Assembly (NCBI GenBank): GCA_038231615.1 | Contig: JBBRLA010000173.1 | Coordinates: forward strand, 1-13,389 | DNA: 13,389 bases | Source of the DNA: JBBRLA01 sp038231615 | Lineage (GTDB): Bacteria; Myxococcota_A; Polyangia; Palsa-1104; JAEUJZ01 | Reading direction: 5' to 3' | In this document: positions 1 through 7,639 of the stretch, piece by piece | Numbering within the stretch: position 1 is the stretch's first letter | Layout: each line of letters begins with the position of its first letter | Notes under the pieces: generated by a model | The model's database searches: none | Told to the model about the DNA's origin: nothing | The model's input: the letters and a program-made list of their open reading frames with translations, nothing else | Position numbers and translations under genes: made by a program

Positions 1-606
1 CAGGTCCTGCGCGACCAGGTTGATCTCGCGCGCCCCGCGCGCCGCCAGCTCCTCGACCTCGACCACCACGTCGTCGATGGTGCGCGAGCGCTGCGGCCCG
101 CGCAGCTGGGGGATGATGCAGAAGCCGCAGGGGCGGTCGCAGCCCTCGGCGATCTTGACGTAGCTCAGGTAGCCGGCCAGGGACTGCACCCGGGGGGTGG
201 TGTGGTCGTAGAGGTACGCCGGCACCGCGGCCACGTCGATGGCGCGGGCGTCGCCCCGGATGGCGGCGACGACCTTCTCGACCTCGCCGGAGCCCAGGAT
301 GTGGTCGATTTCGGGGATTTCGCGGGACAGTTCCTCGGGGTAGCGCTGGGAGAGGCAGCCGGTGACGACCAGGCGCTTGCAGCGGCCCTCCGTCTTGTAG
401 CGCGCCATGTCGAGGATGGTGTCGACGGATTCTTCCTTGGCTGCGCCGATGAAGCCGCAGGTGTTGACGACGATGACCTCGGCGTCGTCGGGGGCCTGTG
501 CCAGGGTGTAGCCGGTTTGCTGGGACATGCCGAGCATGACCTCGGTGTCGACGCGATTCTTGGGACAACCGAGGGAGACGAAGTACACGGAGGGGTGCTG
601 GGACAC
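1..606 (-). CDS. rimO: Ribosomal protein S12 methylthiotransferase RimO, N-terminal part (cut by window edge)
   Basis: RimO is a radical-SAM enzyme that adds a methylthio group to a conserved aspartate of ribosomal protein S12. The 202 codons visible begin with the UPF0004/MTTase domain, whose three cluster cysteines are at residues 14 (SLGCPKN), 50 (VNTCGFI) and 84 (VTGCLSQRY). The radical-SAM motif CDRPCGFC follows at 156-163, with CIIPQLRG after it. SLGCPKNRVDTE and CIIPQLRG are typical of RimO rather than MiaB. The C-terminal half, including the TRAM domain, lies outside the window (family length about 440). The start is taken as GTG at 606: the reading frame is family-like from residue 6, and a promoter candidate places transcription exactly there. 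An in-frame GTG at 651 exists but lies upstream of that promoter. The gene is divergent from the biosynthetic operon and is probably unrelated to it. Confidence 0.94.
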   Translation of the reverse strand, partial: MSQHPSVYFVSLGCPKNRVDTEVMLGMSQQTGYTLAQAPDDAEVIVVNTCGFIGAAKEESVDTILDMARYKTEGRCKRLVVTGCLSQRYPEELSREIPEIDHILGSGEVEKVVAAIRGDARAIDVAAVPAYLYDHTTPRVQSLAGYLSYVKIAEGCDRPCGFCIIPQLRGPQRSRTIDDVVVEVEELAARGAREINLVAQDL

Positions 607-612
607 ATGGGG

Positions 613-641
613 AGAATGCGGCCCCCGGCCGGGCCTGTCAA
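613..641 (-). promoter_or_regulatory. Candidate sigma-70 promoter of rimO, leaderless geometry
   Basis: On the minus strand there is a perfect -35 TTGACA (641-636), a 17-nt spacer and a weaker -10 CATTCT (618-613). The predicted transcription start, seven bases past the -10, is position 606, the G of the GTG start codon. There is therefore no room for a Shine-Dalgarno sequence and the mRNA would be leaderless. The spacer is very GC-rich. Seen by eye; not tested against background frequency. Confidence 0.45.
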
Positions 642-697
642 CCAGAAGCACATGGCCTTCGCCGGGGGCGATCTCGTTGCGGTGATGGAAGCGACGG

Positions 698-727
698 TTG
701 ACGCCGTCTGACACCTGGCCTTACCCT
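698..727 (+). promoter_or_regulatory. Candidate sigma-70 promoter of the MDR-asnB-ATR-nadR operon, near-leaderless
   Basis: A -35 TTGACG (698-703), an 18-nt spacer and a -10 TACCCT (722-727) precede the operon. The predicted start falls at about 734, one to two bases before ATG 736 and inside the alternative GTG 733. No purine-rich ribosome binding site precedes either codon, which agrees with a leaderless or near-leaderless transcript. It is the only convincing promoter upstream of the four tightly packed genes, so it would drive all of them. Confidence 0.4.
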
Positions 728-735
728 GGTGCGTG

Positions 736-1680
736 ATGAACAGGATGAAGGCGCTGGTGAAGGAAGGGCAGCATCTGGCGGTGCGCCACCTGCCCCGTCC
801 GCGGATCGACGCCCCCGACGACGTGGTCATCCGCGTCGTCGCCGCCGGGGTGTGCCGCACCGACGTGTACGTGGCGGAAGGGCGGCTGCCCTCACAGGAC
901 CCGGTGGTGCTGGGACACGAATTCTCCGGGGTGGTCAGCGAGGCCGGCCCCGAGGCAGGCGGCCTGTTCCCGGGGGACCGGGTGACCGCCTTCCCCCTGA
1001 TCCCCTGCGGCACCTGCCCGGCCTGCGAGTCCGGCGAATCCAGCGCAGGGCCGCGGTGCCGAAGACCGGCGATGCTCGGAGTGCAGCGCCACGGGGCCTT
1101 CGCCGAGTACGTGGTCGTGCCGCGGGCCATGGTCCACCGGCTGCCGCCAGGCCTCTCCTTCTTCGCCGGAGCGTACGCCGAGCCCGTCGCCGCCGCCCTG
1201 GCCTCGCTGCGGGCCGGGCTGCGCCAGGGGCAGCGCGGCCTTATTTACGGGGACAACCGCATCGCCACCCTGGTCCGCCGGGTGCTGCGCGCCCATGGCT
1301 TCACCGATGTGGTCACCCACGACCCCTCGGGGCCGCCGCCGGAGCGCGACAGCTACGACTTCCTCATCGAGACGGTGGCCACCAGCCAGGCGATGGCGGA
1401 GATGATCGCGGCGGCGCGGCCGGGGGGCAAGATCGTCCTGCGCAGCCGACCCTGGCAGCCGGTGGCCCTGGACCTGCTTTCGGCGGTACCCAAGGAGTTG
1501 ACCTTCGCGGCGGTCTACTACGGATCCATGACCGAGGCGGTGGCGCTTCTGGCGGAGCGCCGGGTCGAAGTCGATGACCTGCTGGGCCAGGCCCATGAAC
1601 TGGAGGCGTTCGAGCAGGTCTTTCGCGAATCGCTGCGGTCGGACAGCAACAAGCTCTTCTTCACCTTCGGCACCGAGTAG
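736..1680 (+). CDS. Zinc-dependent MDR dehydrogenase (alcohol/threonine dehydrogenase-like) with a degenerate Rossmann motif
   Basis: This is a medium-chain dehydrogenase/reductase of 314 residues, slightly short for the family (about 340-350). The N-terminal GroES-like domain carries the catalytic zinc ligands Cys40 (GVCRTD), His61 and Glu62 (GHEFSG) and Glu149 (YAEP). A structural-zinc lobe has Cys91, 94, 97 and 108. The last spacing is ten residues rather than the usual seven, so this loop is stretched. The Rossmann glycine motif, normally GxGxxG, reads GDNRIA at 172-177, with only the first glycine kept. An Asp near the end of the second strand (THDPSG) would favour NAD over NADP if the cofactor binds at all. 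The start could be GTG 733, ATG 736 or ATG 745 (MKALVKEG); 736 is chosen. First gene of the operon, 4 nt before the next. Probable role: alcohol/aldehyde redox in the same pathway; the substrate is unknown. Confidence 0.87.
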   Translation: MNRMKALVKEGQHLAVRHLPRPRIDAPDDVVIRVVAAGVCRTDVYVAEGRLPSQDPVVLGHEFSGVVSEAGPEAGGLFPGDRVTAFPLIPCGTCPACESGESSAGPRCRRPAMLGVQRHGAFAEYVVVPRAMVHRLPPGLSFFAGAYAEPVAAALASLRAGLRQGQRGLIYGDNRIATLVRRVLRAHGFTDVVTHDPSGPPPERDSYDFLIETVATSQAMAEMIAAARPGGKIVLRSRPWQPVALDLLSAVPKELTFAAVYYGSMTEAVALLAERRVEVDDLLGQAHELEAFEQVFRESLRSDSNKLFFTFGTE

Positions 1681-1684
1681 GGCC

Positions 1685-3637
1685 TTGTGTGGCCTCGTCG
1701 GCGCCGTCGCGAAGGAGAGCGGCAGGCAGATCGATGAGCAGGCGCTGCGCCGGGCCATGGCCGCCTTGCGCCACCGCGGCCCGGACGGTGAAGGGCTGTG
1801 GCGCTCACCGGACGGCGAGGTCGGCCTGGGCCACACGCGCCTCGGGGTGATCGATATTTTGGGCGGCTCGCAGCCCATCATAAGCGAGGACGGCGGGGTG
1901 GTCCTTGTGGCCAACGGAGAATTCTACGACTTCGAGCGCATCCGCGGGGAGCTTTCCGACCGCGGCCATCGCTTCCGCACCGGGACGGACAGCGAGATCG
2001 CGCTGCACCTTTATGAAGACCACGGAGCGGACTGCCTGCGCTACCTGCGTGGGGAGTTCAGCTTCCTCATCTGGGACCAGCGCGATCGAAGCTTGCTGGC
2101 CGCCCGCGACCGCTTCGGAGTGCGCCCCTTGTGCTACGCCGAGCAGGATGGGGTCCTGTACCTGGCGTCGGAGGCCAAGGCGCTGTTCGCCGCAGGAGTG
2201 CGGGCGGCCTGGGACGAGGCGTCTTTCTTCCACGCGGCCTGCCTCCAGTACCTCCTGCCGGAGCGCACGCTCTTCTCCGGCGTGCGGCAGCTCCCGCCGG
2301 GGCATCTGCTCAAGTGGCGGGACGGGCACGTGCAGGTGCGGCGGTACTGGGATATGAACTACCCCATGTATCGGGGGGATGGGGACCGTGGTGCCGGTCG
2401 AAGCGAGGCGGATCTTGCCACCGAGTTGCGGGAGCGGCTGGACGAGGCGGTGCGGCTGCGCCTGCGCGCCGATGTGCCGGTGTGCTTCCAGCTCAGCGGG
2501 GGCCTGGACTCCAGCGCGGTGGTCGGGCTGGCGGCGCGGCACGCCGAGCGGCCCCTTCCGTGCTTCACCGTATCCTTCGCCGAAGACGCTGGTTACGATG
2601 AATTGCCCATCGCCCGGGAGACCGCGGACCACGTCGGCGCGGTGCTGCACACGCTGCGGTTGACGCCGACAGATTTGATGACTCACCTGCCCGACGCGGT
2701 GGCACAGGGCGAGGGCCTGGCGATCAACGGGCACATCTCGGCAAAGTATTTGTTGAGTCGCATGATGCGCGACGCCGGCTTCAAGGTGGTTCTCACCGGG
2801 GAGGGCGCCGACGAAATTCTGGGGGGATATGCTCACCTGCGGCGGGACCTCTTGCTCGCCGGGGCCATGGACGGGGGGGACTTGCAGGCCAGGCTCGACC
2901 ATCTGAACGAACACAGCCAGGTGACTGCCGGCATCCACCTTCCCGAGGGCCGGGGGCTCTCGATGGACGCGGCGCGGCGGGTGCTGGGCTATGTCCCCAG
3001 CTTCCTCGCAGCCAAGGGGACGTTGGGGTGGCGCAACGCCGCGGTGCTCGCGGGGGACCTGCGCAGGCAGTTCCATGGGCGCGACAGCGTGCGGGTGCTG
3101 CTCGACGACATCGACGTGGACGGGCAGCTCCGCGGACGGCACCCGGTGGATCAATCGGCCTATCTGTGGACCAAACTCTCCCTGGCGGGCTACATCCTGC
3201 GCACGCTCGGCGATGGCATGGAGATGGCCCATGCCATCGAGGGGCGCCTGCCCTTCCTGGACACGCCCTTCTTCGAGTTCGTCCGGGACCTGCCCATCTG
3301 GCTGAAGATCCGCGGACAGGTGGAGAAGTACATCCTGCGCGAGGCGATGGGGCCCCTGCTCACGGACACCGTGCGGCGGCGGCCGAAGCACCCCTTCATG
3401 GCGCCCCCGATGACCTCAACCTCGGCTCCCGGGGCGAACGCCGGACGGGCGGAGGAGATGTTGCAGGACCTCTTGCGGGGGCCGACCTTCGCGGGCGTGC
3501 CCTTTTACGATCGGGCGGCGGTGCTGCTCCTGCTCGATCGGCTGCCGGCAATGACGCCCAGGGAGCGGGTGGCCACGGATCCGGTATTGATGATGGCGGC
3601 CAGCACTTGTATCTTGCACGAGCGATACCGGCTCTGA
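1685..3637 (+). CDS. asnB: Glutamine-dependent asparagine synthetase-like amidotransferase (class II GATase + Asn synthase domain)
   Basis: The 650-residue protein has the two AsnB domains. The N-terminal class II glutaminase domain (about 2-210) has the nucleophile Cys2 exposed after Met removal, RHRGPDGEG at 29-37, NGEFYDF at 77-83 and GTDSE at 100-104. The synthetase domain (about 230-620) has the ATP pyrophosphatase loop SGGLDSS from 271 and GEGADEILGG from 372. Family function: glutamine-derived ammonia is transferred to an ATP-activated carboxylate. The start is TTG at 1685. The frame is open upstream to 1574, but only TTG 1685 puts Cys next to the initiator, as catalysis requires. A GAG at 1675-1677 is the only ribosome-binding candidate. 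The intact glutaminase site argues against a beta-lactam synthetase, which lacks this cysteine. It lies 4 nt after the MDR gene and 1 nt before the NRPS-like gene, so it probably amidates a pathway intermediate or supplies Asn. The true acceptor is unknown. Confidence 0.92.
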   Translation: MCGLVGAVAKESGRQIDEQALRRAMAALRHRGPDGEGLWRSPDGEVGLGHTRLGVIDILGGSQPIISEDGGVVLVANGEFYDFERIRGELSDRGHRFRTGTDSEIALHLYEDHGADCLRYLRGEFSFLIWDQRDRSLLAARDRFGVRPLCYAEQDGVLYLASEAKALFAAGVRAAWDEASFFHAACLQYLLPERTLFSGVRQLPPGHLLKWRDGHVQVRRYWDMNYPMYRGDGDRGAGRSEADLATELRERLDEAVRLRLRADVPVCFQLSGGLDSSAVVGLAARHAERPLPCFTVSFAEDAGYDELPIARETADHVGAVLHTLRLTPTDLMTHLPDAVAQGEGLAINGHISAKYLLSRMMRDAGFKVVLTGEGADEILGGYAHLRRDLLLAGAMDGGDLQARLDHLNEHSQVTAGIHLPEGRGLSMDAARRVLGYVPSFLAAKGTLGWRNAAVLAGDLRRQFHGRDSVRVLLDDIDVDGQLRGRHPVDQSAYLWTKLSLAGYILRTLGDGMEMAHAIEGRLPFLDTPFFEFVRDLPIWLKIRGQVEKYILREAMGPLLTDTVRRRPKHPFMAPPMTSTSAPGANAGRAEEMLQDLLRGPTFAGVPFYDRAAVLLLLDRLPAMTPRERVATDPVLMMAASTCILHERYRL

Positions 3638-3638
3638 T

Positions 3639-6626
3639 ATGGACACCCCCTTTCAGCATCTCGCTGCTCGCTTCCGCGCGGTGGCCGCCGTTCGGGGGGA
3701 TCATCCGGCGGTGGTGGCCCGGGCCCGGTCCGGGGATAGCTCGATGACCTACGGCGAGTTGCTCTCGCGGGCTGGACGGCTGGGCAGAAGTTTGCGAAAG
3801 AAGGGAGTGGAACGCGGGGCGATCGTGGGACTGCTGCTGGAGAAATCCCCTGAAACGCTGGTGGGGATGTTGGGCACCCTTTGGGCAGGTGCGGCGTTCC
3901 TGCCCCTGCACCCGGAGCTGCCCCCAGAACGGCTGGCCTTCATGGCCGCGGACGCCGGCCTGCGATGGGTGGTATCCCGCGAGCAGTACCGATCGCGGCT
4001 CGACGGCGCCGTGACCTTCATCGACGTGGACGATGGCGCGGACGAAGCGCCGCTGACGGGTGAGGACGTACCGGTCGAGGTCGGCGCGGAAGACCTGGCC
4101 TATGTTATCTACACTTCGGGGAGCACGGGCAGACCCAAAGGGGTGCTGGTGCCGCATCGCGGCCTGGTCAGCCTGCTGGATGCGCAGATCGCCGCGTTCG
4201 GCATGGGACTGATGAGCCGATCTTTGCTCTACCTGTCCACCAGCTTCGACGCCTCGATCTCCGACATCGGCACCGCTCTCCTCGCCGGGGCCACCCTGTT
4301 CATCGATGAGGAGATGCGACGCTCGCCCGCCGGCCTGCTGGAGGTGCTGCGGGCGCGGCGCATCACCCACCTGGATTTGCCTCCGGCCCTTTTGCGGGTG
4401 CTCGATCCAGCGCAGGTGCCCGAGTCCCTGGAGACACTGATCATCGGCGGCGAGGCGAGCCCACCCGAGGTGGTGCGCCGCTGGGCCGCGCGCCTGCGGG
4501 TGGTGAACGTGTACGGCCCGACCGAGGCGACGATCTGCACCAGCCTCTGCGCCTGCAATCCGGTGACGTGGACCCGCCCCCTCCTGGGCGCGCCGATCCC
4601 TGGTATGAGCATGCATGTGCTCGACCATGAGCAGCGCCCTGTATCCGCGGAAACCCCCGGGGAGCTGTACCTTACGGGGGCCGGCCTTGCCCTGGGCTAC
4701 CTGGACCGACCGGCGCTGAATGCGGAGAAGTTCGTCACGCTCAGGGGCGAACGCTGCTACCGCACCGGCGATCGGGTGGTACGTCATGCGGATGGAGAGA
4801 TCGAGTTCCTGGGCCGGGTGGACCGGCAGGTCAAGCTCCGCGGTCTGCTCATCGAACCCGAGGAGATGGAGGCGCAGCTCCTCCGGCACCCCGACGTGAT
4901 GGAGGCAGCGGTGCTCCTGCGGGATCTCGGGCGGGAGCGGCAGGGGCTGGTGGCGTTCCTCGTGGCACGAGACCCGGCGCAACCTCCGTCCGCCGGATTG
5001 CTTGGCGCCCACCTTTCGCGGGCCCTGCCGCCGTGGATGTTGCCGCAGCGCTGCGTGGTGCTGGCCCGGATGCCGGTGACGCCCTCTGGCAAGGTGGACA
5101 TGCAGAAGCTCGCTTCATGGCCCCTGCATGACACCGCCGAGGCCATGGGGGCGCCGCCGCGCAACCCGAGGGAAGTGCGCCTGCTCGCCCTGTTCCGTCA
5201 GGTCCTCGGGAGAGACGACCTCGGCGTGACGGATGACTTTTTCGCCATGGGGGGAGATTCGCTCTCCGTCCTGGAGGTGGTCGCCGCCGCCGAGGCCGCG
5301 GGCCTGCCTCTGTCGCCGACACTGCTCATGAGCCGCCCAACGATCGCCTCCCTTGTCGATGACGATCGCTGGTGCCAGGAAAAGGACGAAGGAGGGTGCA
5401 GCGCGGCGACCCTGCGCGCCGATGTTGCCGCCCTGCTCGGCGCTGGCTGGCACAACCCCGACCCTTCCGCCGCCGCTCCTCACGCACCTCGCACAGGTCC
5501 TCCGAAAGAGATCCTGCTGACCGGCGCCACCGGCTTCCTGGGCGCTCGTCTTCTCCACGAACTCCTGCTTAGGACGGGTGCCCGCATCCACTGCCTGGTC
5601 CGCGCAAGAGACCCGGCCGAGGCCCGCTCCCGCCTCTTCCCTGCCCTCTCCGCCATGGCCCCATCGGATGCCGCGCGAATCATCCCCATCCCGGGCGACC
5701 TCGCCCAGCCCCGCCTCGGCCTGGACGCGGCAACCTGGACCCACCTTTTCCGCTCTATCGACACCGTCTACCACTGCGCGGCCCGGGTGAACCTGCTCCA
5801 GCCTTACCAGGCGCTCCGCCCAGACAACGTTCTCGGCACCCGGGAAGTCCTGCGCCTGCTCCGCGAGGGGCCACCGAAGCGCCTTCACTACGCCTCGACC
5901 CTCTCGGTCTTAGTGGCCACCGATCGCAACACAGGCACGCTATCGGAGGACGACGACCTCGCCGCCACTCAGGTGATCCACGGCGGGTACGCCCAGAGCA
6001 AGTGGGCCGCCGAGTGCCTCCTGCGCGCCGGGGACGCGCCCGGCCCCATCTCCATCTACCGCCTCGGTCTCATCACGGGCGACACCACCGCCTTCGCCGC
6101 CCCGCCCGCCGACCTGCTCTCTCTCTTCCTTAGCGGCATCGCTTCTCTGGGCTGCGTCCCAAAGGACGCCCTCGCCGGCCTGGCTGTCGATATAACTCCC
6201 GTGGACTTCGCCGCCGCAGCCCTGTGCCACCTGTCTCTCGAAAGCGGGCCGGGCACCTTCCACATCGCCAACCCCCACAGCCTCCCCGCCGAGGCATTGG
6301 TAGCGGCGCTGCGACGCGCAGGGCGACCCATCGCAAGGGTTTCTGAAGAGCAGTTCCTCGCCCGACTCGGCGGTCTGTTGAAGGAGGGTGGCCGAGCCGA
6401 GGAAGCCGCCGCGTGCCTGGCCCTGTGCCGGCGCCTGTCCGCGCAGGACTTCGGCCGCCTGCGCACCCTCGACTTGTTCCAGGCCACCGGCGCCCGCTTC
6501 GCCATGGAGCGCACCCTGGCGGGCCTCGCCGGCTCCGGGCTCTCCTGCCCGCCCCCGGACGCGGCCCTCCTGGATGCCTATGTGCGCCACCTCTTAGCGG
6601 CGGCCCGACCTAAAGAGGTCTCATGA
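3639..6626 (+). CDS. Free-standing NRPS-like enzyme: adenylation - carrier protein - thioester reductase (A-T-R)
   Basis: The 995-residue enzyme has three domains and no condensation domain. The adenylation domain (about 1-500) carries YTSGSTGRPKG at 158-168, FDASIS from 203, NVYGPTEATIC, YRTGD, and the PSGKVD lysine loop. The carrier domain (about 515-585) has the phosphopantetheine serine Ser541 in FFAMGGDSL. The NAD(P)H-dependent reductase (about 622-990) has TGATGFLG at 628-635, Thr754 in YASTLS, and Tyr784/Lys788 in YAQSK. The architecture matches alpha-aminoadipate reductase (Lys2) and carboxylic acid reductases: an acid is adenylated, tethered as a thioester and released as an aldehyde or alcohol. 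Aligning by eye to GrsA gives pocket code D-A-S-D-I-G-V-I-C-K; Asp235 indicates an alpha-amino acid, but I cannot assign it. The ATG lies 1 nt after the asnB stop, suggesting translational coupling. Codon choice shifts towards C-ending codons in the reductase part. Confidence 0.95.
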   Translation: MDTPFQHLAARFRAVAAVRGDHPAVVARARSGDSSMTYGELLSRAGRLGRSLRKKGVERGAIVGLLLEKSPETLVGMLGTLWAGAAFLPLHPELPPERLAFMAADAGLRWVVSREQYRSRLDGAVTFIDVDDGADEAPLTGEDVPVEVGAEDLAYVIYTSGSTGRPKGVLVPHRGLVSLLDAQIAAFGMGLMSRSLLYLSTSFDASISDIGTALLAGATLFIDEEMRRSPAGLLEVLRARRITHLDLPPALLRVLDPAQVPESLETLIIGGEASPPEVVRRWAARLRVVNVYGPTEATICTSLCACNPVTWTRPLLGAPIPGMSMHVLDHEQRPVSAETPGELYLTGAGLALGYLDRPALNAEKFVTLRGERCYRTGDRVVRHADGEIEFLGRVDRQVKLRGLLIEPEEMEAQLLRHPDVMEAAVLLRDLGRERQGLVAFLVARDPAQPPSAGLLGAHLSRALPPWMLPQRCVVLARMPVTPSGKVDMQKLASWPLHDTAEAMGAPPRNPREVRLLALFRQVLGRDDLGVTDDFFAMGGDSLSVLEVVAAAEAAGLPLSPTLLMSRPTIASLVDDDRWCQEKDEGGCSAATLRADVAALLGAGWHNPDPSAAAPHAPRTGPPKEILLTGATGFLGARLLHELLLRTGARIHCLVRARDPAEARSRLFPALSAMAPSDAARIIPIPGDLAQPRLGLDAATWTHLFRSIDTVYHCAARVNLLQPYQALRPDNVLGTREVLRLLREGPPKRLHYASTLSVLVATDRNTGTLSEDDDLAATQVIHGGYAQSKWAAECLLRAGDAPGPISIYRLGLITGDTTAFAAPPADLLSLFLSGIASLGCVPKDALAGLAVDITPVDFAAAALCHLSLESGPGTFHIANPHSLPAEALVAALRRAGRPIARVSEEQFLARLGGLLKEGGRAEEAAACLALCRRLSAQDFGRLRTLDLFQATGARFAMERTLAGLAGSGLSCPPPDAALLDAYVRHLLAAARPKEVS

Positions 6627-7606
6627 GGACCCCGCGCAAGACCGGGATGGTTCTGGGCAAGTTCCTTCCGCCCCATCTGGGACACGTCTACCTGGTCGAT
6701 TTCGCCCGGCGATACGTCGACGAGTTGACCGTGGTCGTCGGCACCCTGCAAGCCGAGCCGATCCCCGGCGAGCAGCGCTGCGCCTGGATGCGCGAACTCT
6801 TTCCCGATGCCCGGGTGGTTCACTTGACGGACGAGAACCCACAGCACCCGGAGGAACATCCCGACTTCTGGCACATCTGGCGCCAAAGTCTTCTGCGGGT
6901 GCTCCCCGCTCCCCCGGACTATGTCTTCGCCTCGGAGTCCTATGGGCCCAGGCTGGCCGAAATCCTGGGCGCGGAGTTCGTCCCGGTGGACCCTGCCCGC
7001 TCTGTAGTACCGGTCAGTGGCACCACCCTTCGCAAGGCGCCGTTTTCTTACTGGGCCTACCTGCCACCCTGCGTCCGCCCCTATTTTGCCCGCCGGGTCT
7101 GCGTCTTCGGCCCCGAGTCGACGGGCAAGACCACCCTGGCGCGGTCGCTGGCGGCGTGCCTGTCCACCGTGATGGTCCCCGAGTACGCCAGGACCCTGCT
7201 GATGTCCCAGGGCGGACGCATCGCCCCCGAGGACATCCCACGCATTGCCCGCGGGCAGGCAGCCTCCGAAGACGCGCTTTTGCGCAGCGCCAACCGCGTC
7301 GTCATCTGCGACACCGACCTGCTCGCCACCACCCTTTGGGGCGAGGTGCTCTTTGGCGACTGCCCGGCCTGGGTGCGAGAGGAAGCGGAGCGACGGACCT
7401 ACGACCTGTACCTGCTGACCGATGTGGACGTTCCGTGGGAAGCCGACCCGGTGCGCTACCTGCCCGGCGAGCGCGCGTCCTTCCTGCGCCGCTGCGAGGA
7501 GGCGCTGAAGACACGCGGCCGACCCTATCTCAAGCTGAGCGGACCGCCCGAGGCACGCCTCGCCGCCGCCCTGCGGGCCGTGGAGGCGCTTTTGGCCGAG
7601 TCGTAG
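6623..7606 (+). CDS. nadR: NadR-like bifunctional NMN adenylyltransferase / nicotinamide riboside kinase
   Basis: The 327-residue protein has an N-terminal nucleotidyltransferase domain with GKFLPPHLGH at 12-21 and SGTTLRKAP from 132, the two HIGH-family signatures of NMN adenylyltransferases. A C-terminal P-loop kinase follows, with Walker A GPESTGKTT at 163-171, EYAR, and a CDTDLLATT segment typical of the NadR ribosylnicotinamide kinase domain. Known reactions: nicotinamide riboside to NMN, and NMN plus ATP to NAD. The N-terminal helix-turn-helix repressor domain of enterobacterial NadR is absent, so this form is enzymatic only. The ATG overlaps the NRPS-like stop (ATGA), and a GAGG lies about 6 nt upstream inside that gene. 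Membership in the operon suggests that it either feeds NAD(P)H-using partners (reductase domain, MDR) or acts on a pathway product. It could also be plain NAD salvage. Ends 33 nt from the convergent P450 gene; no terminator is visible in the gap. Confidence 0.92.
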   Translation: MRTPRKTGMVLGKFLPPHLGHVYLVDFARRYVDELTVVVGTLQAEPIPGEQRCAWMRELFPDARVVHLTDENPQHPEEHPDFWHIWRQSLLRVLPAPPDYVFASESYGPRLAEILGAEFVPVDPARSVVPVSGTTLRKAPFSYWAYLPPCVRPYFARRVCVFGPESTGKTTLARSLAACLSTVMVPEYARTLLMSQGGRIAPEDIPRIARGQAASEDALLRSANRVVICDTDLLATTLWGEVLFGDCPAWVREEAERRTYDLYLLTDVDVPWEADPVRYLPGERASFLRRCEEALKTRGRPYLKLSGPPEARLAAALRAVEALLAES

Positions 7607-7639
7607 CCGCCGCCTGGGTGCAGAAACAGAACGCGCAGG

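Noticed and set aside
202..711. 169-codon plus-strand open frame at the left edge
   Set aside because: It is antisense to rimO, whose cysteine motifs are unambiguous; the frame has no recognisable domain.
1574..1684. Upstream extension of the asnB-like frame
   Set aside because: It overlaps the MDR gene, is unrelated to the family, and would bury the N-terminal catalytic cysteine.
1685..3637. Beta-lactam synthetase reading of the AsnB-like protein
   Set aside because: Beta-lactam synthetases lack the glutaminase cysteine, whereas Cys2 and the other GATase motifs are intact here.
1805..5012. Long minus-strand open frames (528 and 538 codons) opposite asnB and the A-T-R gene
   Set aside because: The plus strand has clear conserved motifs in these stretches, and the antisense translations show only low-complexity Arg/His/Gln-rich sequence.
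7607..7639. Terminator between the convergent nadR and P450 genes
   Set aside because: The 33-nt gap has no clear inverted repeat or T-tract on either strand.
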